Shown in pieces: positions 7,200 to 14,632 of a DNA stretch of 21,591 nucleotides (positions within the stretch are counted from its first letter, which is position 1; every line of letters starts with the position of its first letter). The position numbers were made by a program, and so were the translations under genes. The notes beneath the pieces were generated by a model. The model saw only the letters and a program-made list of their open reading frames with translations, was not told the DNA's origin and did no database searches. Source of the DNA: Neofamilia sp964346535. GTDB lineage: Bacteria; Bacillota; Clostridia; Tissierellales; Peptoniphilaceae. The stretch is taken from positions 1-21,591 of the forward strand of contig CAYFUN010000024.1 in the NCBI GenBank assembly GCA_964346535.1. Reading direction: 5' to 3'.

Positions 7200-9590
7200 T
7201 TAATCTCTCAATGTAGCATTAAGTTCAGACTCTAATGCTTGAACAATTTTTTCCATTTTTTCATTTACTTCTTTGTCAGTTAAGGTTCTTTCGTAGGACC
7301 TAAATTTTAAGTTAAAGGCTATTGATTTTTTGCCTGGGTCAATTTGAGATCCGGTGTAAATATCAAAGACTTGGAAGGACTCTAGTAGGTCTCCTGCATT
7401 TTTTACAGCCAGGTCTTTAATTTCAGCAACCATAACGTCTTCGTCAACAATTATTGCTAGGTCCCTGTCAGATGTTGGGAATTTTGGCAGTGGCTTAAAG
7501 GTTATTTTGTCCTTAGCGTTTTTAACAATAAGCTCAAAGTCAAATTCTCCAGCTACAGTTCTCTCTTTGATTGCAAAGTTTTTCATAACTAGTGGGTGGA
7601 TTTCTCCAAAGGTTCCTAGATAGTCGCCTCCTATATAAATATTTGCACACCTACCTGGGTGGTAGATGGTGTTTTCTGTCTCTCTCTTAAAGCTAAAGTC
7701 GTGAATGCCTGCTGCTCTTAAGGCCTTTTCTAAAGATTCTTTAAAGTAGTAAAAGTCTTCCTTGCCATAAAGGGCCATAACTAGTTTTAGACCTTCTGTC
7801 GGAATCTTGTCCTTGTCTAACTTCTTAGAGAAGGTGTTTCCTATTTCATAGGCCTTCATAGTTTCAATATTTCTATTTTGATTTCTAGAAATTACGTCTA
7901 GTATATTTCCAAGTAGGGTTGTTCTCATTACAGAAAATTCTTCGCCAAGAGGATTTAGAATTTTTACATTGTCTCTTCTTGGGTCATTTGCTGGAATCAT
8001 TAACCTGTCGTAGGTCCTTGGTGAAATAAAGGAATAGGTTAAAATTTCGTTGTATCCAAAGGCCTTTAAGGCTGCCTTTACCTTAGAAGAAACTTCCATA
8101 AAGTGAGGCTTTGAGCCCCTGGTCATAGTTGTATAAATTTCTGTTGGCTTAATGTTGTTTAGGCCATAAAGTCTACCTACTTCTTCTATTAGGTCTGCTT
8201 CAATGTTTAGGTCATTTCTAAAAGATGGAACCTTGCAAACTAACTTGTCTCCTTGGTCTTCAACTTCTAGGTCTAAGGCTCTTAGATATTCAATCATTTT
8301 TTCCTTAGTAACATCGACGCCTAAAAGTTTTTGGCACCTATCTGTTCTTAGTGTAATAAACTTTTCTTCTACTTGGTCTTTGTAAACATCGTAATGGCCA
8401 GCAACAACTTTGGCTGCGCCAATTTCTTCTGCCAATTTACATGCTCTTTCAACTGCAAATCTTGCAAGTTCTGGGTCTAGGCCTTTTTCAAATCTTGATG
8501 AGGCTTCTGTTCTTAGTCCTAGTCTCTTTGATGTGTGCCTAATTGATGGGCCTGAAAAGTTTGCCCCTTCTAGGACAACAACTTCAGTTGACTCTTTAAC
8601 TTCTGAGTCAAGGCCGCCCATAACTCCAGCTATGCCTATTGTTCCTTCCCCGTCTGCTATAACTAAGTCGTCTGAGTTTAATTTTCTAACTTGGCCGTCT
8701 AGGGTTGTAAATTCTTCCCCGTCCTTGGCGTCTCTTACTATAATTTCCCTGCCTCTTAAATCTGCTAGGTCAAAGGCGTGCATAGGAATTCCCAGTTCTA
8801 ACATGACGTAGTTGGTAATGTCTACCATGTTGTTTATTGGTCTAACTCCTGCTGCCATTAAATTGTTTCGCATCCAAAGTGGTGATGGGCCAATTTTTAC
8901 ATCTTTTAAAACTCTAGAATAGTATCTCTTGCACTTGTCTGATTCTATAGTTACATTTTTTAAATAATCTTCGATTTTGTCTTCTTCGTTTTTAACATCA
9001 ATTGATGGATCTTTTAAGTCTTTCTTTAAGGCAGCCTTAGCTTCTCTAGCCATTCCAACGACTGACAGACAGTCTGGTCTGTTTGGTGTAATTTCTATAT
9101 CTAAGACGTCGCCATCAAGGCCTAGAAGTTTTATAACGTCTTGGCCAACTTCAGTGCCCTCATCAAAGACAAAAATTCCGTCTCTGTATTCTTTTGGAAT
9201 TACAGAATTTTCAAAGCCTAATTCGCCTAGAGAACATAACATGCCGTAGGATGTAAGGCCTCTAAAGTCAGTTGGTTTAATTTCCATGCCGCCAGGAAGT
9301 TTGGCTCCAACTTTTGCCACTATTACAACTTGGCCCTCAGCTACATTTGGGGCTCCAGTTACTATAGTTTCAACCTTGTCTCCTGTGTCGATTTTACAAA
9401 TTACTAACTTGTCAGCATTTGGATGAGGCTTTATTTCTAATATTTTTCCTGTTACTAGGCCAGAAAGTCCTTCTGCCCTATTTATTATTGACTCAACATG
9501 GGAGCCTGAGTCAGTAAGTGCATCTGCCAGCTCTCTTGAGTCTACATCTATATCTACATAATCTTTTAGCCAATTAATTGCCAGTAACAT
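7200..9590 (-). CDS. pheT: Phenylalanine--tRNA ligase beta subunit
   Basis: A 796-aa beta subunit of the alpha2-beta2 phenylalanyl-tRNA synthetase, which charges tRNA-Phe in the cytoplasm. Domains in order: EMAP/OB-type tRNA-binding region about 40-150 (VTGKILEIKPHPNADKL, then GLTSYGMLCS); B3/B4 editing region about 210-390 (GIAGVMGG, GLRTEASSRFEKGLDP); B5 about 405-480; a catalytic-like core about 485-690; and a C-terminal ferredoxin-fold anticodon-binding domain about 700-796 (KFPTSDRDLAIIVDE). Length is typical. The ATG at 9590 follows the pheS TAG stop by 9 nt, and that TAG forms the 5' part of the SD (TAGGAGG). A terminator follows the stop. Confidence 0.98.
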   Translation of the reverse strand: MLLAINWLKDYVDIDVDSRELADALTDSGSHVESIINRAEGLSGLVTGKILEIKPHPNADKLVICKIDTGDKVETIVTGAPNVAEGQVVIVAKVGAKLPGGMEIKPTDFRGLTSYGMLCSLGELGFENSVIPKEYRDGIFVFDEGTEVGQDVIKLLGLDGDVLDIEITPNRPDCLSVVGMAREAKAALKKDLKDPSIDVKNEEDKIEDYLKNVTIESDKCKRYYSRVLKDVKIGPSPLWMRNNLMAAGVRPINNMVDITNYVMLELGIPMHAFDLADLRGREIIVRDAKDGEEFTTLDGQVRKLNSDDLVIADGEGTIGIAGVMGGLDSEVKESTEVVVLEGANFSGPSIRHTSKRLGLRTEASSRFEKGLDPELARFAVERACKLAEEIGAAKVVAGHYDVYKDQVEEKFITLRTDRCQKLLGVDVTKEKMIEYLRALDLEVEDQGDKLVCKVPSFRNDLNIEADLIEEVGRLYGLNNIKPTEIYTTMTRGSKPHFMEVSSKVKAALKAFGYNEILTYSFISPRTYDRLMIPANDPRRDNVKILNPLGEEFSVMRTTLLGNILDVISRNQNRNIETMKAYEIGNTFSKKLDKDKIPTEGLKLVMALYGKEDFYYFKESLEKALRAAGIHDFSFKRETENTIYHPGRCANIYIGGDYLGTFGEIHPLVMKNFAIKERTVAGEFDFELIVKNAKDKITFKPLPKFPTSDRDLAIIVDEDVMVAEIKDLAVKNAGDLLESFQVFDIYTGSQIDPGKKSIAFNLKFRSYERTLTDKEVNEKMEKIVQALESELNATLRD

Positions 9591-9599
9591 TTTTGCCTC

Positions 9600-10622
9600 C
9601 TAAAACTGTTCTAAAAACCTATTGTCATTTTCAAATAACAATCTAATATTTGGAATTCCATATTTTACCATTGTAATTCTGTCTACTCCAAAGCCAAAGG
9701 CAAAACCTGTGTACTTTTCAGAGTCAATACCACAATTTTCTAAAACTTTTGGATGGACCATTCCAGCTCCTAGAAGTTCCATAGACCAGCCAGTTCCGCC
9801 ACAAGAAGGACAGCCCTTGCCGTGACAAGAGTGGCAGGTAACATCTACTTCAACTGATGGTTCAGTAAATGGGAAGTAGTGAGGCCTGTACCTGGTTTTC
9901 ATATCTGCTCCTAAAAACTCCTTGATAAAAATTTCTAGGGTTCCAATTAGGTCGGCCATGGAAATATTTTCTCCAACAACTAGGCCTTCCATTTGATGGA
10001 ACATTGGTGAGTGGGTGTCGTCTACATCGTCAAACCTAAAGGTCCTTCCAGCTGAAACCATTTTTATTGGCGCCCCGTACTCTTTCATTGTACGAATTTG
10101 TACTGGAGATGTGTGGGTCCTAAGTAGGGTTTTTTCGTCTATATAAAAGGTGTCGCTCATGTCCCTTGATGGATGGTCTTCAGGTGAATTTAAAAGGTCG
10201 AAGTTGTTTTCAACTGATTCAATTTCAGGTCCTGCAATAATTTTAAAGCCCATAGATACAAAAAGGTCTTCTAGCTCGTCCATGGTTTTAATAAGTGGGT
10301 GGTCGTGGCCTAGGTCAATGTCTTCTTTTTCCAAGGATATGTCTATAATTTCTCTCTTAAGTCTTTCTCTTAAAAGGGCTTCTTGGAATTTTTCCTTTCT
10401 CTCTACTAGGGCCTCTTTCATTTCATCTGAAATTTCGTTGGCCAATTTTCCTATAACTGGTCTTTCTTCCTTGGAAAGTTTGCCCATGCCCTTTAGGGCC
10501 TCTGTCATTAGACCTTTTTTTCCTAGGTACTTGACCCTAAGGTCTTCTAGGTCCTCAGTGCTTTCAATGGCATTTAATCTTTCAATAAATTCACTTCTCA
10601 ACTGATTTAATAGCTCTTTCAT
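9600..10622 (-). CDS. pheS: Phenylalanine--tRNA ligase alpha subunit
   Basis: A 340-aa class II synthetase catalytic subunit. Residues 1-85 form the N-terminal coiled-coil arm that binds tRNA-Phe. Motif 2 is at about 192-214 (AGRTFRFDDVDDTHSPMFHQ), and motif 3 at about 306-318 (GFAFGFGVDRITM). A CxxC-x4-CxxC set (C263, C266, C271, C274) lies in the insertion before the WSMELLGAGMVHP strand; similar inserts occur in PheS of other Firmicutes. The ATG at 10622 has SD GGAGGG. Only 30 nt separate it from the antiporter gene upstream, so there is no room for the T-box leader often found before aminoacyl-tRNA synthetase genes in Firmicutes, and I see no promoter in the gap. Confidence 0.98.
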   Translation of the reverse strand: MKELLNQLRSEFIERLNAIESTEDLEDLRVKYLGKKGLMTEALKGMGKLSKEERPVIGKLANEISDEMKEALVERKEKFQEALLRERLKREIIDISLEKEDIDLGHDHPLIKTMDELEDLFVSMGFKIIAGPEIESVENNFDLLNSPEDHPSRDMSDTFYIDEKTLLRTHTSPVQIRTMKEYGAPIKMVSAGRTFRFDDVDDTHSPMFHQMEGLVVGENISMADLIGTLEIFIKEFLGADMKTRYRPHYFPFTEPSVEVDVTCHSCHGKGCPSCGGTGWSMELLGAGMVHPKVLENCGIDSEKYTGFAFGFGVDRITMVKYGIPNIRLLFENDNRFLEQF

Positions 10623-10652
10623 AGTCCCTCCAACATCTTATCTAGACTAAAT

Positions 10653-12278
10653 CTATTTGTTTTTTATCATTTCTAATTTTTTAAGTCTCTTTGTTTCCTC
10701 GTGGGATTTTATAGTGACCAAGGTATCTCCCTCAGCTAACATTGTTGCTCCAGTAGGAACAATAATTTCATTGTCCTTGGTTTGGACCATAATTATTAGC
10801 TCATCCTCTGCTAGGTCAATGTCCTTGACTAACTTGTTCACCCAAGGATGAGAGTGGGCTAGGGTCAGCTCAACTAGCTCATCTGATGCCCTGTCAAAGT
10901 AAACCTCGCCACCAATTACAACTAGGTCGTGCTCTTTAAGAACTGTCGATCCTCTAGGAACAATGGTCTTGCCGTCTCTGACAATTTTTGCAACGATGAC
11001 GTTAAAGGCCAGGTTAAGTGTAGAAACTGGTTGGTTGATCCACCTAGAGCCAGGTTTAATTACTGTTTGGATAAAGCCAATTTCGCTTTTATCTTGGTAG
11101 TCGTTAAAGTTTTTAAAGACTGTGTCGTTTGGATCAAGTATGTCCAACTTTCTAGAGACAGTTGGCATAACTGTTCCTTGAAGCAAGGCAGAAATTACAC
11201 AAACTCCAAAGACTATATGGTAGATGTCCATGTTTAAGGCAACACCTGAATTTATAACTAAAATTGCAAAGGCAATTGCCGCTGCTCCCCTTATACCTGC
11301 CAGAGAAATCATCAGCTTTTGGTTGGTCGGCCCCTTAAAAGGAGCTAGGAGACCAAAGGTAGCCAGGGGTCTGGCAATAAATAACATAAAGAGACAAACT
11401 CCCAAGGCCATTGGAAGATTGGCTATAAGGTCTTCTACATTTGAAAGGAGGCCTAGCATAAAGAAAAGGCCAATTTGCAGTAGGCTGGTGATCCCGTCTA
11501 AGAAAAACACCGACTCTCTCTTGCCTTTAAATTGTTGGTTGCCAACATAAATTCCAAAGACATAAACTGCCAGGTAGCCATTGCCCTTAATAAGATTTGC
11601 AAAAGAAAAAGTAAAAAGGGCTGTAGCTGCTAGAAATATAATAAAAAGTCCGTCGCCGTCAAATTTAGTAACTCTAACAATTTTCATAAAGGCAAAGGCA
11701 AGGCCAAAGCCAACTAGGAGGCCTAAAATAATTTGGGCCAAAATTGTTATAGGCACAGAAATATTATCTCCTAAAAGTAGGGAGAGAAAAATCATAGTTA
11801 AAGTATAGGCTGTCGGGTCGTTTGAACCTGATTCTAGCTCTAAAAGTGGAGCTGTAGAATACTTTAAGTTTAGATTTTGCGACCTTAGAATATTTGAAAC
11901 TGAGGCAAAGTCTGTTGATGCAATAACTGATCCTAAAAGCATGGCCTCTAGCATTTCAAACTTAAAGACATAGTGGCAAAATAGCCCTGTTAGGACAGCT
12001 GTTACAATAGTCCCTGCAAAGCTCATTATTATAGCTTCCTTGGCTACAGGTCTGGCCATCTTCCACTTGGTAGAAAAGCCCCCTTGGAAGATAATAACCA
12101 TTAGAGACAGGGAGGCAAACTTGTCTGCTATATAGTAGTTGTCAAAGTCAAAACCTAAAAGTGAAAAGGCAATTCCAAAAACAATAAAAATAAGCAAGGC
12201 TGGAATCCCCGACTTGTTAGAAAATCTAATGGCGAAAATTGCCAAAAATAAAATTAAACCTACAATTAATAAATCCAT
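10653..12278 (-). CDS. CPA1-family cation/proton antiporter (NhaP2/CvrA-like) with RCK_C domains
   Basis: A 541-aa membrane protein. Residues about 1-385 are a Na+/H+-exchanger fold with about a dozen hydrophobic segments. They include the ion-site motifs STDFASV (about 120-126) and ESGSNDPTAY (about 148-157; GSNDP is the conserved acidic site), and the GIRGAAAIAFA helix. The cytoplasmic C-terminus holds two TrkA-C/RCK_C-like halves: about 395-470 (VIKPGSRW, then TIVPRGSTVLKEHDLVVIGG) and about 480-535 (EIIVPTGATMLAEGDTLVTI). RCK_C-bearing NhaP2 relatives export K+ and are gated by ligands. Whether the ion here is K+ or Na+ cannot be decided. The ATG at 12278 has SD GAGG. It is the first gene before pheST and probably shares their transcript. 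Confidence 0.9.
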   Translation of the reverse strand: MDLLIVGLILFLAIFAIRFSNKSGIPALLIFIVFGIAFSLLGFDFDNYYIADKFASLSLMVIIFQGGFSTKWKMARPVAKEAIIMSFAGTIVTAVLTGLFCHYVFKFEMLEAMLLGSVIASTDFASVSNILRSQNLNLKYSTAPLLELESGSNDPTAYTLTMIFLSLLLGDNISVPITILAQIILGLLVGFGLAFAFMKIVRVTKFDGDGLFIIFLAATALFTFSFANLIKGNGYLAVYVFGIYVGNQQFKGKRESVFFLDGITSLLQIGLFFMLGLLSNVEDLIANLPMALGVCLFMLFIARPLATFGLLAPFKGPTNQKLMISLAGIRGAAAIAFAILVINSGVALNMDIYHIVFGVCVISALLQGTVMPTVSRKLDILDPNDTVFKNFNDYQDKSEIGFIQTVIKPGSRWINQPVSTLNLAFNVIVAKIVRDGKTIVPRGSTVLKEHDLVVIGGEVYFDRASDELVELTLAHSHPWVNKLVKDIDLAEDELIIMVQTKDNEIIVPTGATMLAEGDTLVTIKSHEETKRLKKLEMIKNK

Positions 12279-12311
12279 AAAATATCCTCTTTCTAAGACT
12301 TATACCTTATT

Positions 12312-12320
12312 ATTATAACA
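12312..12320 (-). promoter_or_regulatory. Extended -10 promoter of the antiporter-pheST unit
   Basis: The minus strand reads TGTTATAAT, a perfect TGN-TATAAT extended -10, about 34 nt before the start codon (leader about 27 nt). A TTGACC lies only 10 nt upstream of the -10, too close to serve as its -35, so the extended element probably carries recognition. Confidence 0.65.
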
Positions 12321-12361
12321 GAAAATAGGTCAAATAGTTAGCCTAATAATAAAGTTCTAAT

Positions 12362-12405
12362 AAAAAGCCTGGGAGAATTTTAAATATATTAAAAAACTCT
12401 CTCAG
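12362..12405 (-). terminator. Terminator-like hairpin in the namZ-antiporter gap
   Basis: On the minus strand CTGAGAGAGTTTT (12393-12405) pairs with AAAATTCTCCCAG (12369-12381): 12 of 13 positions, with one mismatch and one G-U. The loop is 11 nt, and GCTTTTT follows. It is distinct from the namZ terminator about 65 nt upstream and ends before the antiporter promoter. It may be a second, fail-safe terminator or the 3' end of a short transcript. Confidence 0.5.
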
Positions 12406-12419
12406 AGAATTTCTCTTTT

Positions 12420-12446
12420 GCCTTAAAGAAAAAATTTTTTTAAAGC
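12420..12446. repeat. AT-rich inverted repeat upstream of the antiporter promoter
   Basis: GCCTTAAA (12420-12427) and TTTAAAGC (12439-12446) are inverted, with one G-U pair when read as RNA on the minus strand. A further A/T run inside can extend the stem after one mismatch. It lies next to the hairpin at 12362-12405. No gene is seen in this 220-nt intergenic region. Confidence 0.4.
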
Positions 12447-12468
12447 TAAGTAGCAAATACTTGAAAAT

Positions 12469-12494
12469 AAAAAAGACAGGGCCTCCCCTGCCTT
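12469..12494 (-). terminator. Intrinsic terminator of the NamZ-like gene
   Basis: The minus-strand stem AAGGCAGGG / CCCTGTCTT (9 bp, one G-U, loop GAGG) is followed by a run of Ts (plus 12469-12474). It begins 5 nt after the stop codon at 12499. Confidence 0.88.
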
Positions 12495-12498
12495 AATT

Positions 12499-14124
12499 TT
12501 ATTTATAAATTAAATATTTTTCTCTTTCAACCATAAAGTCCCTTAGGTCATCTTGGTAGAGGTCGACGATTTCTTCTGGGCTTAGTTTATTCCTCAAGGC
12601 GTCTCCCATCATTTTCCCGCCGTGAATTTTTTCAAACATTGGGACCTTGCCGTCTACTTCTTCTGGAATGTTTATGGCTCCAAGTAGATTTGCTGTTGCT
12701 AGGATATAAGTTCCAGTTTTTTGTGGATTGTAAGTGTGGTAGTCAGTAATAAGAAGTCTAACTCCGCCCTTGTCTTTTTTATCTTCTCCAACAAAATTAA
12801 CTCCTGGAAGGTTGTAAGAATTTAAAATCCTGGCAAAGTCTTTTGAGTCAAGGTCCTTGGCTCCAACCCAAGTAAACTTATCTCCTTGGCCTAGGCCAGT
12901 TCCATCGCCAATTCCTGCTGCCATATAGTTAAAGGCAGATTCAAGATTTGGAATGTTTGGACTGGTTTGAGCAAAAGGAAGGCCTGTGTCTTGCCAAATC
13001 ATTGATCTCTTGTAGCCTTGCATTTCAATAACTGCCAGGTCTGCAGAAATCTTTCTGTTGAAAAACTTTGCCAGCTCTCCAACTGTCATGCCGTGGGCCA
13101 TTGGAAGCTCATCTACTCCAACAAAAGTTTCATAGTCTTCCTTAAGAACAAAGCCTTCTACAATTTGACCGCCAACAGGATTTGGTCTGTCTAAAACCAA
13201 GATTGGAAGGCCTGCCTCTTTTGCTGCCTTCATGGCATAGTTTAAGGTTGAAATATAGGTGTAGGTCCTTGAGCCAATGTCTTGGATGTCAAAGATCAAG
13301 ACGTCAACATCTTCTAGCATTTCAGGACTTGGCTGTCTAGTCTTTCCATAAAGGGAATAAACTGGCAAATTTAATTCTTCATCTATATAAGATTCAACAT
13401 ACTTGCCTGCTGGGTGCTTGCCATCTAGCCCATGTTCTGGAGAATAAATTGCAAGAAGCTTGGCCTTGTTATAGGCATAAAGCTTATCGACTGTTCTTAT
13501 ATTTTTTGAATCCAGGCCTGTTTGGTTGGTAATTAGGCCTAGGTTTTTACCGTCAATGAGATGAGAATATTCTTCTATTAGTCTTTCGTTGCCTAAGACG
13601 ACCTTTTTGCCACTTGGTACCTTTACTAAAATTACATTGGTAAAAATCATGGCCAAGTTGTTTTTTTCGTCATAGTCAACGTCATAGTTCAGATATTTTC
13701 CCATGTCCCTAAGCTTAAAGTAGTTGTAGCCGTCAATGTTATAGGCCTTGACCTGATAGGTTTTAGCCTTGCCGCCTTTAATTACTTTTAAGATCATTTC
13801 CTTTTCTATGGCTTGGACCTTGTCTGCCTTTAAAATTACTCCCTGGTTTTTAGAGTCTTCATAGGACTCGTCTAGGTTTATTATTATTCTCTTGTCGTCG
13901 CCCCAAAGAGAAAAATTTAAGTCGTGGATTTTTAATAGACTGGCTAGGTCTCTTAGCCTGTAGTAGTTGTTGTCCTTAATGTTGTAGCCCTTTAAGTCTG
14001 TCCTTTGTTTGTTTACATAAAGATCTTGAGGACTTTTTACTGCTGACACTTGGTTTTTTGCAAAAGTTTTTGTTGGCACTAGGCTCAGCAAAATCATTAG
14101 TAAAATTAAAATTTTCTTTTTCAT
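12499..14124 (-). CDS. Exported exo-beta-N-acetylmuramidase, NamZ-like (DUF1343, GH171), with N-terminal stalk domain
   Basis: A 541-aa exported protein. Residues 1-22 are a signal peptide (MKKK, a hydrophobic core, a TFA end). Residues about 35-165 are a copper-amine-oxidase-N-like stalk domain in two halves, each with the YxxLRD(L/M) pattern: NYYRLRDLASLL and NYFKLRDMGKYL. From about 180 to the end is the DUF1343 domain, with GLITNQTGLD, SPEHGLDG, the DIQDIGSRTYTYI signature, DRPNPVGG and ELPMAHGMTVGE. Characterised members (Bacillus subtilis NamZ/YbbC) remove MurNAc from the non-reducing ends of peptidoglycan fragments during wall recycling. The stalk domain could hold the enzyme at the wall; that is inference. 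The ATG at 14124 has SD AGGTGAT. It is monocistronic, with its own promoter and terminator, and divergent from the feo operon. Confidence 0.88.
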   Translation of the reverse strand: MKKKILILLMILLSLVPTKTFAKNQVSAVKSPQDLYVNKQRTDLKGYNIKDNNYYRLRDLASLLKIHDLNFSLWGDDKRIIINLDESYEDSKNQGVILKADKVQAIEKEMILKVIKGGKAKTYQVKAYNIDGYNYFKLRDMGKYLNYDVDYDEKNNLAMIFTNVILVKVPSGKKVVLGNERLIEEYSHLIDGKNLGLITNQTGLDSKNIRTVDKLYAYNKAKLLAIYSPEHGLDGKHPAGKYVESYIDEELNLPVYSLYGKTRQPSPEMLEDVDVLIFDIQDIGSRTYTYISTLNYAMKAAKEAGLPILVLDRPNPVGGQIVEGFVLKEDYETFVGVDELPMAHGMTVGELAKFFNRKISADLAVIEMQGYKRSMIWQDTGLPFAQTSPNIPNLESAFNYMAAGIGDGTGLGQGDKFTWVGAKDLDSKDFARILNSYNLPGVNFVGEDKKDKGGVRLLITDYHTYNPQKTGTYILATANLLGAINIPEEVDGKVPMFEKIHGGKMMGDALRNKLSPEEIVDLYQDDLRDFMVEREKYLIYK

Positions 14125-14140
14125 ATTATCACCTGTCTTT

Positions 14141-14149
14141 ATTATAGCA
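14141..14149 (-). promoter_or_regulatory. Extended -10 promoter of the NamZ-like gene
   Basis: The minus strand reads TGCTATAAT (TGN-TATAAT). The expected start of transcription falls near 14134, giving a leader of only about 10 nt with the SD almost at the 5' end. No clear -35 is present. Confidence 0.6.
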
Positions 14150-14278
14150 GAGGCTTAGAGTTTTTTAATTAAGTTCCTGTTACAAGGAGTTTTCTAAAGT
14201 TTATAATTTGAGATTTTATTGGACCTTTGCTGGCTTTTGTTTATGCTAAAAAATATTTACAAAATTTTCACAAGTCTT

Positions 14279-14296
14279 TTGATAATAATTATTGAA
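14279..14296 (+). promoter_or_regulatory. Fur-like box 1, over the feoA -35
   Basis: TTGATAAT-A-ATTATTGAA. It matches the 7-1-7 Fur consensus TGATAATnATTATCA at 12 of 14 positions and overlaps the -35 hexamer (14292-14297). A bound repressor would block RNA polymerase. Confidence 0.75.
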
Positions 14297-14320
14297 ATCC
14301 TTAAACTAATCTTGTATAAT
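14292..14320 (+). promoter_or_regulatory. Sigma-A promoter of the feo operon
   Basis: TTGAAA (14292-14297) and TATAAT (14315-14320) with exactly 17 nt between them; transcription should start near 14327. It is the only promoter in the window with both hexamers near consensus, and Fur-like boxes sit on both sides. Confidence 0.85.
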
Positions 14321-14324
14321 AACC

Positions 14325-14342
14325 TTGATAATGATTATTGAA
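14325..14342 (+). promoter_or_regulatory. Fur-like box 2, over the feo transcription start
   Basis: TTGATAAT-G-ATTATTGAA, identical to box 1 except at the central base, and centred 46 bp downstream of it. It covers the predicted start site just after the -10. The first 12 bases of GATAATGATTATTGAATTC match the classical 19-bp iron box GATAATGATTATCATTATC. Confidence 0.75.
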
Positions 14343-14394
14343 TTCGAGAATAGTCTTTAAATTATAAAACATATTTAGATTGAGAGGAATATAG

Positions 14395-14622
14395 ATGTTA
14401 AATTTATTAATGGCCCCAAAAAACGAAGTACTTAGTATTTTAAAGTTGAAAGAACACAAAATGGGAGGCGAAAACCAAGTTCGCCATCTTAAAAATCTAG
14501 GCTTTGTTGAGGGAGCAAAAATAGAAATAGTTTCTGAAGCTAGCGGAAACTTAATTGTAAAAGTTAAAGATTCAAAACTGGCTATCGGCCACGATATTGC
14601 AAAAAATATTTATATAGCCTAG
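14395..14622 (+). CDS. feoA: FeoA domain protein (first copy)
   Basis: A 75-aa SH3-like FeoA protein, expected to act at the cytoplasmic face with FeoB in ferrous iron uptake. The core shows GGENQVRHLKNLGFVEGAKIE followed by a basic/hydrophobic strand (NLIVKVKDSKLAIGHDIAKNI), the usual FeoA pattern of a Leu-Gly-Phe turn and a terminal 'A.G.D.A..I' strand. The N-terminus begins with a hydrophobic LLMAP segment; an internal ATG at codon 6 is possible, but the SD (AGAGGA, 14383-14388) fits the ATG at 14395. It is the first gene after the Fur-like promoter and is followed by a second feoA after 10 nt. The TAG stop merges with the next SD. Confidence 0.88.
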   Translation: MLNLLMAPKNEVLSILKLKEHKMGGENQVRHLKNLGFVEGAKIEIVSEASGNLIVKVKDSKLAIGHDIAKNIYIA

Positions 14623-14632
14623 GAGGTTTTGT

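Noticed and set aside
263..10622. Zinc-ribbon-type novelty in PheS (CxxC-x4-CxxC)
   Set aside because: Comparable cysteine-containing inserts occur in PheS of other Firmicutes, so it is recorded in the gene entry and not as a finding.
14156..14278. Possible riboswitch or small RNA between namZ and the Fur boxes
   Set aside because: Only a 4-bp hairpin (TCCT/AGGA) and AT-rich sequence are visible; no conserved riboswitch core recognised.
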